From: Bacteroidia bacterium
Lineage (GTDB): Bacteria > Bacteroidota > Bacteroidia > Cytophagales > Cyclobacteriaceae
DNA length: 64,000 nucleotides
Assembly: GCA_030426345.1 (NCBI GenBank)
Contig: JAUHYU010000012.1
Span: 1-64,000 of the forward strand
Direction of reading: 5' to 3'
The notes under the pieces were generated by a model. It was given only the letters and a program-made list of their open reading frames with translations. It did no database searches and was not told the origin of the DNA. The translations under genes and the position numbers were made by a program. Below are positions 59,414 through 64,000 of this stretch, in pieces; the stretch's first letter is position 1, and every line of letters starts with the position of its first letter.

Positions 59414-61960
59414 CTATAGATTAACCTGAAAGCTCATTTTGACGGCAAATTTATTTGCATCTGGTTTGCCTCGATAGGTGAGCCTATGAAAGACATCTAT
59501 CCGAAGCACTTTGAAAATGTTTTCCATTCCATAGCCCAATTCTACGTATGGCATTCCTTTGTCCAAATGATTAAATGGTGCAGTAGGTTCTCCTTCGGGA
59601 TCAACTGGCGAAATGATGTCCATATTTTCCTGCCGTAGAGATCCGTACAATACATTTGCCGATGCGATAAGTCGCCATTTTAAGGAGCGGATCAATGGGA
59701 TTTTGTTCATGATCAAACCTTGAAAATGATGATCGTATTTAAGCGATGCATACTCATCTGATACGAATTCAAAGTAATTCATCGTGTTGAAAGCGCCACT
59801 GGTATAAAAGGCCGATTCATTGCCAATGTGGTTTTCAAGCAACAAATATGGTACCTGCCCAATAACATATCCTCCGGTCAATTGATATCGTGCTTCGCCC
59901 AGCCCGCCCAATCTCAATTTCTGCTTTAACTCCAACTGAAGCTTGTGAAATTCAAAATCGCCATCAAGAAAGTTTTTGAATCCATAAGTGTAATCGAACT
60001 GAATGATCGGCGATCTTTTAGTGCCAAGACTTATCCTTTCATTTCCATTTTGCAAAAACATTTCATCCCTTGCCCATCTGGTTGAGAATTTAATTGTTGG
60101 CGAAGAAATATCACTTTTTAATTCCACGTCCGACGACCCCGGGTTTTTATAATAGTAAAAAGAATATTGAGGGTCATAATATTCATGTTTCAGTGTAAGC
60201 TGGTGGGTCAATCCTTTTGCCGGTTCACTCTTAATGCTGATGCTGTTTTCTGATAGATAGTAAGGCCTCAGAAAAGTTTGCCACCTTGTAGCAGCGTAAA
60301 AAAGGTAGTTGTCTTCCCTGAGATCATCAGAGCGGAGGCCTACTTGCTCCAAGTCCTTAGAACTATGGATGCTTATCTCGGTCCATGGTTTGCGTTTTAC
60401 GATGTAGTTTGCCGTCAATCCATATTTCCATTGTTTGTCTGTGGTGCCATAGCCCAAATATCCTCTTAGCGTGATTTTTCTATCAAAATATTCATTGGTT
60501 TTCAACCCCAGTCGAAATGCATGACCCTCATAATTATTGTGGGCATAAGCATATAAGTATGGGCCGAAATCAACCTTTCCTCGGCGCCAATATCCGGTTG
60601 TTGCCAGTTTTATAAATTCTACATAACTCTTTACCTGCGGGATTTCCACCAAAGTATTGATGTTTTGATAAGTTTGAAGTTGCTGTTCAGTGAGTGTTTT
60701 AGGTCTATTATCCTCCCAATAATCAGGTGCATAAGTATTGAAATCTTCAGCTATGAAAACCTCATTGGCATAAAACTTCTTGTCCTTCAAATCATTTACT
60801 TTCCACTCAGAACTTGTATTGTGGGCTTTTACGAGCACGCTAGCAGCGTTTTTTCCAAGATTACTCACGTCGATTGTTAGGCTGGTGCTGGTAGGCAGCC
60901 ATGGCCCATCAGCTGTTGCATCCAGTTCCTGCTCTAAATCTATACGTTCTATAAAATTGAGGTTTGTGGATTTGTCGATGTATAGGTCGAGTTTTTTAAG
61001 CGCATAGTTATCTGTAGTTATCCAGATAATACCGTTGAAAGCCGGATCTTGTTTTCGGTTAGGGAAAACGGATAATTGATAGCATTCATTTCCATCAACC
61101 ATGGTAGTGTCCATAATTTCATAATCGTAGAATGTTTTCCAACTATCAGCAATGGGAGATATAAATTCCTTTTCTAAAAATCGCAACCAATTTTGATAAA
61201 AATTGTAGTCCTGATATGCCGTGCCAACCAGTTGCGAGATCATGCTTCCATCTTCTACAGCAACCCCGGATACTTTTGATTTTTGCACTTCTTCACGTCG
61301 GGCAAAAGGCTCATTTTTCACATAATACTTGGAAACCGTCTCTGATAGAAAAATAGGTAAAATAGCATTTCCTTGAGCATTTTTTTCCAAAGCGGCAGAA
61401 TCCATCTCAGCCCAGATCTTGCGCACAATCTTGCGCTTGCTCATTTTGGTAGAAATATTATCAATGTCAAATTCTATCCGATTGTAGGCTTGGTATTCAT
61501 AAGCTTTCAGCGATCTTTTGTCGTGCAGCTTTTTGTTCTTCACCACTTGGCGGATAATCTCCCATGCAGGGTTTTCCCCACTTAGCACCACAACTTCATT
61601 AAGGTTGACCAATTCGTTTTTTAAGCGGATGGTAATATTTTGTTTTTGGCCTTTCTGCACCGCAATCACTTGAGGGAAATATCCAACGTAAGAAATCGCT
61701 AGCGAATCATGCGCATTATCGGTAGTAATGGAAAAATGACCGTTTTCATCAGTGATCGTTCCATCGACAGTGCCTTTGAAATAGACATTGACAAATTGCA
61801 CGGGGCTGTCGTCAGTTGCATCTAAGACCTGACCCTCGATTGCTGTTACCGACTGCCCAAAACCGTTGTGGCATATAAAATTGGCCATCAGGGCCAATCC
61901 TATTAAAAGACGATATGTGCTACCCGGCTGAATGATAGATTCGATATTTATGGACAACAA
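59414..61960 (-). CDS. DUF5686 outer-membrane protein with carboxypeptidase-like N-domain
   Basis: 848 residues. After a signal segment (hydrophobic to about residue 35) there is a carboxypeptidase regulatory-like beta domain at about 40-125 (AIEGQVLDATDDSPVQFVNVYFKGTVDGTITDENGHFSI), then the DUF5686 region with the family block NPAWEIIRQVVKNKKLHD, and the C-terminus is beta-barrel-like ending with F-Q-V-N-L. The family is unique to Bacteroidetes and is thought to be a large outer-membrane protein; function unknown. The gene is alone, with the M1 peptidase convergent. Confidence 0.88.
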   Translation of the reverse strand: MLSINIESIIQPGSTYRLLIGLALMANFICHNGFGQSVTAIEGQVLDATDDSPVQFVNVYFKGTVDGTITDENGHFSITTDNAHDSLAISYVGYFPQVIAVQKGQKQNITIRLKNELVNLNEVVVLSGENPAWEIIRQVVKNKKLHDKRSLKAYEYQAYNRIEFDIDNISTKMSKRKIVRKIWAEMDSAALEKNAQGNAILPIFLSETVSKYYVKNEPFARREEVQKSKVSGVAVEDGSMISQLVGTAYQDYNFYQNWLRFLEKEFISPIADSWKTFYDYEIMDTTMVDGNECYQLSVFPNRKQDPAFNGIIWITTDNYALKKLDLYIDKSTNLNFIERIDLEQELDATADGPWLPTSTSLTIDVSNLGKNAASVLVKAHNTSSEWKVNDLKDKKFYANEVFIAEDFNTYAPDYWEDNRPKTLTEQQLQTYQNINTLVEIPQVKSYVEFIKLATTGYWRRGKVDFGPYLYAYAHNNYEGHAFRLGLKTNEYFDRKITLRGYLGYGTTDKQWKYGLTANYIVKRKPWTEISIHSSKDLEQVGLRSDDLREDNYLFYAATRWQTFLRPYYLSENSISIKSEPAKGLTHQLTLKHEYYDPQYSFYYYKNPGSSDVELKSDISSPTIKFSTRWARDEMFLQNGNERISLGTKRSPIIQFDYTYGFKNFLDGDFEFHKLQLELKQKLRLGGLGEARYQLTGGYVIGQVPYLLLENHIGNESAFYTSGAFNTMNYFEFVSDEYASLKYDHHFQGLIMNKIPLIRSLKWRLIASANVLYGSLRQENMDIISPVDPEGEPTAPFNHLDKGMPYVELGYGMENIFKVLRIDVFHRLTYRGKPDANKFAVKMSFQVNL

Positions 61961-61994
61961 TTAGAAATGAATATTTCATTGAGAAATTTCTGTA

Positions 61995-62026
61995 CAAAAT
62001 TAAGAGGATTAACGGATATACAGCAA
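61995..62026 (-). promoter_or_regulatory. Promoter of the DUF5686 gene
   Basis: On the minus strand TTG (62026-62024), 21 bases, TAATTTTG (62002-61995). Confidence 0.45.
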
Positions 62027-62193
62027 TTATTTGAAGCTGTACGCCCGCTATGTAATAAATTCCGATATTATCATAGAATGCCATTCTAATTCGTGAGGCC
62101 TTCCATGGAAATATCATGGCTTTTATATACCCTTCAAGGGAAGTTGCTGCAAGGCATCATGACTTTAGATAGGATATGCTCAATTGAGCCAAC

Positions 62194-62218
62194 AAAAACC
62201 ATCTAAAATCCATGAATT
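62194..62218 (-). repeat. Dispersed CATGGATTTTAG repeat upstream of SGNH gene
   Basis: Full copy on the minus strand, identical over 21 bases to the copy at 15855-15875. Confidence 0.8.
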
Positions 62219-62381
62219 TTCGCAAGTATATTCTGAATATTTTATAAGCAATATATCACACGATTTTTAGGTGCTAATAAAATGTGAAAATTAATGAGTG
62301 AATTGCTTTTTAATACTATTGAAAAGCTTCATAGTATATTTATAATCATAGTTTTAGGTCAATTAACTCAGAAATATGAGT

Positions 62382-62389
62382 TATATTTG
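62382..62389 (+). promoter_or_regulatory. -7 element of the SGNH-domain gene
   Basis: TATATTTG matches TAnnTTTG, about 38 bases before the ATG at 62428; the -33 element is weak. Confidence 0.4.
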
Positions 62390-62427
62390 GAAAGAATTAA
62401 TTGTTCCCTAACTGCATAATTTAACAC

Positions 62428-64000
62428 ATGAAATTTCTTATTCATTCGTTGAATATGTTCATTTTAATCAATGTTTGCTCTCAGAGCATATCTTGGGGCA
62501 AACAAATGCTGCAAGGTGATAATAATCCTCCTATAATAATGGGCGTTGGGAATCAGCAGGTGGATGAAGATGGAACGCTTATTGTCCCCATTTCTGCCTA
62601 TGACATTGACGACCTTCCCCAAGATAATTTTACCGTTGTGGTTTTGGGGTCTTCAACTTCTGCAGGGTTTGGTGCCTCTGTCCCGGATAGTGCTTGGGTC
62701 AATCGGTTGATTGCCTGGCTTGGTGAACACACAAACTCACATACAGTGGAAAACCTTGCTGTAGGAGGATTTAGTACCGAAGACATTCGCCCCAACGGCA
62801 GCACGCCGTCACCTAATTCCCAAAAGAATATAACAAAAGCACTTACATACAATCCTGATCTGATCATTGTCAATCTCCCATCGAATAATGTTAGTGAAGG
62901 CATTCCTATTTCTACGACCATAGAACACTATTATGAGATCAAATCTATCGCAGATGCTGAAGGAATCCCATTATTGTTGACAACAACTCAGCCAAGAAAT
63001 TTTGACAATTTACCTGGTTCTAATCCCACGACGAAAAGACACTTGCTGGAAGAAGAAGCTAATGCTGTCAGAGCAGAGTTTGGAGAGTTGGTCATTGACA
63101 TTTATGATGAGCTGACGGATTTTGAAAATGACAATAGAATTAAGTCCATCTATAACAGTGGAGATGGCATTCATGTCAAAGACAATGGGCATCGATATAT
63201 TTTCAATACGGCAAAAGCGAAAGTTCCCCAGCCATTTAGCAGCAACAACATCACCTTGTCAGTCCAAAATTTACCCCCATTTGCGACTTTAAATGATAAT
63301 GGCAATGGTACCGGAAACATCACTTTTAATCCGGTCTACGGGGATGATGGAGTTTATAATAATATCATTGTCACGGCCACTGATGCGGAAAATGATTTTG
63401 ATAATACAGCATTTCAGTTGACTGTGAATGCGGGTTCTGGGATCAATGTTTTTACGCAAATAGCCACGGATGCAAGTTTGCCAAGTAACTGGCAAGACGA
63501 ATCTAGTACGCCTCTGACAGATTTTAATACACCAGGGGCGACATATTTTATTGGTCAAAATGTTTTACTTTCTTCAGGGTGGAATGTATCAGCTCCGGGG
63601 GCAAAATTGCAAGTAGCAAGTGGAGAGCAGTTTGATATGGATTTGAATGGTTTTAATCTTCAATTTACATCATTGAATTTGATGGATGGAGCAATCTTGA
63701 ATTTGACAAATAGCAACCCTGTAAAATCAACCATAGAAATTGAAGGGGACATAAACCTTAGAGATAACTCACTGCTTAATTTTGGAAAAGAACATTTGAT
63801 TATGAATGGTGGGGCTATTAATCCGGGCAATACAAACGGGCAACTATCTACATCTTCCGGAATACTGGAATTTCAAGGGGCAAATGAAAACCAGCATTAT
63901 TTGAACTTTGAACCTATCAATAATAGCCTGGAATCCATGATCATAAACACAAATTCGGGAACAGACGTGAACTTGAATTCTGATTGCAAAATCGAAAAAT
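62428..64000 (+). CDS. Surface protein with SGNH hydrolase inside an Ig-like domain (partial, 3' end outside)
   Basis: At least 524 residues, open to the window edge. The start ATG 62428 is followed by a hydrophobic segment (about 5-25) that may be a signal peptide. Residues 33-67 (NPPIIMGVGNQQVDEDGT, then LIVPISAYDIDDLP) are the first half of a cadherin/Ig-like repeat. Residues 68-270 are a complete SGNH/GDSL-type hydrolase: block I GSSTSAGFG with Ser76, block II NLAVGG, Asn153/154 in LPSNN, and D246-G-I-H249. Residues 272-334 (ITLSVQNLPPFATLNDNG, then GNGTGNITFNP, IIVTATDAENDFDN, FQLTVN) are the second half of the same Ig-like repeat. From 335 the sequence is rich in Asn, Leu and Ser and looks beta-helical. 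It is probably exported; the sorting domain, if any, lies outside. Confidence 0.85.
   Translation, partial: MKFLIHSLNMFILINVCSQSISWGKQMLQGDNNPPIIMGVGNQQVDEDGTLIVPISAYDIDDLPQDNFTVVVLGSSTSAGFGASVPDSAWVNRLIAWLGEHTNSHTVENLAVGGFSTEDIRPNGSTPSPNSQKNITKALTYNPDLIIVNLPSNNVSEGIPISTTIEHYYEIKSIADAEGIPLLLTTTQPRNFDNLPGSNPTTKRHLLEEEANAVRAEFGELVIDIYDELTDFENDNRIKSIYNSGDGIHVKDNGHRYIFNTAKAKVPQPFSSNNITLSVQNLPPFATLNDNGNGTGNITFNPVYGDDGVYNNIIVTATDAENDFDNTAFQLTVNAGSGINVFTQIATDASLPSNWQDESSTPLTDFNTPGATYFIGQNVLLSSGWNVSAPGAKLQVASGEQFDMDLNGFNLQFTSLNLMDGAILNLTNSNPVKSTIEIEGDINLRDNSLLNFGKEHLIMNGGAINPGNTNGQLSTSSGILEFQGANENQHYLNFEPINNSLESMIINTNSGTDVNLNSDCKIEK

Larger units (their letters stand above)
61961..62427. other. Divergent promoter region of DUF5686 and SGNH genes
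   Basis: About 470 bases. It has the minus-strand promoter TTG-N21-TAATTTTG at 61995-62026, a plus-strand TATATTTG at 62382-62389, and the dispersed repeat at 62194-62218. No gene supported. Confidence 0.5.

Noticed and set aside
1-64000. Mobile elements, prophage, CRISPR arrays, defence systems
   Set aside because: Scanned for transposase/integrase motifs, direct-repeat arrays with spacers and restriction or toxin genes; none found.

Overview
The window reads as chromosomal DNA of a free-living, probably marine, gliding-type Bacteroidetes (Cytophagales-like). Evidence: a type IX secretion pair (PorP/SprF-like protein plus a giant PKD protein with a type B sorting domain), a SusC/SusD pair with ECF sigma and FecR anti-sigma, DUF5686, DUF1080 and DUF2795 proteins, fused CrtYcd lycopene cyclase, and promoters of the Bacteroidetes form TTTG-N19..22-TAnnTTTG. 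The DNA is moderately AT-rich throughout. No insertion sequence, phage, integrase, rRNA or CRISPR array was seen.

Layout. 0-11 kb, minus strand: PorP-like and PKD surface proteins, a YjdI-type Fe-S protein, a SMUG2-like uracil-DNA glycosylase, then serC-serA-DUF1015 (serine synthesis). 11.3-18.4 kb: a tightly overlapping zeaxanthin operon (crtI, crtB, unknown gene, idi, crtZ, crtYcd), a three-domain fasciclin lipoprotein and a MerR-B12 regulator carrying the CarH light-sensor signature W-x9-EH; matching operator-like repeats lie in front of crtI and between fasciclin and the regulator. 18.4-25.7 kb, minus: App1-like phosphatase and a marR-MFP-RND-TolC efflux operon. 26-33 kb: Wzx-like flippase, tRNA-Gln, prs, rplY, pth, a MacB/FtsX-type permease, queA, ispD. 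33-49 kb: an Lrp regulator, then a sigma/anti-sigma/SusC/SusD utilisation locus followed by an arylsulfate sulfotransferase, a PAPS-type sulfotransferase, a large GH123-like hydrolase and a ChrA-type anion transporter. 49-52 kb: feoAB. 52-57.5 kb, minus: tandem DUF1080 hydrolase, sulfatase, sialidase-fold protein. 57.7-64 kb: M1 peptidase, DUF5686 outer-membrane protein, and a surface protein cut by the window edge.

Most interesting signals. (1) The 9-mer CATGGATTT (or complement) occurs about 26 times by eye where base composition predicts about one; the best copies extend to a roughly 21-bp consensus, mostly between genes but also inside genes. (2) The gene at 62428 seems to carry an SGNH hydrolase domain inserted in the middle of an Ig/cadherin-like repeat. 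(3) A shared TTGTTTAA-N17-TTAAAC operator architecture links the carotenoid promoter to the CarH-like regulator. (4) A periplasmic and a cytosolic-type sulfotransferase are coupled in one operon with a ChrA transporter, suggesting sulfate-group handling across the membrane. (5) A terminator-like hairpin on the strand opposite the susC leader suggests a cis-antisense RNA.
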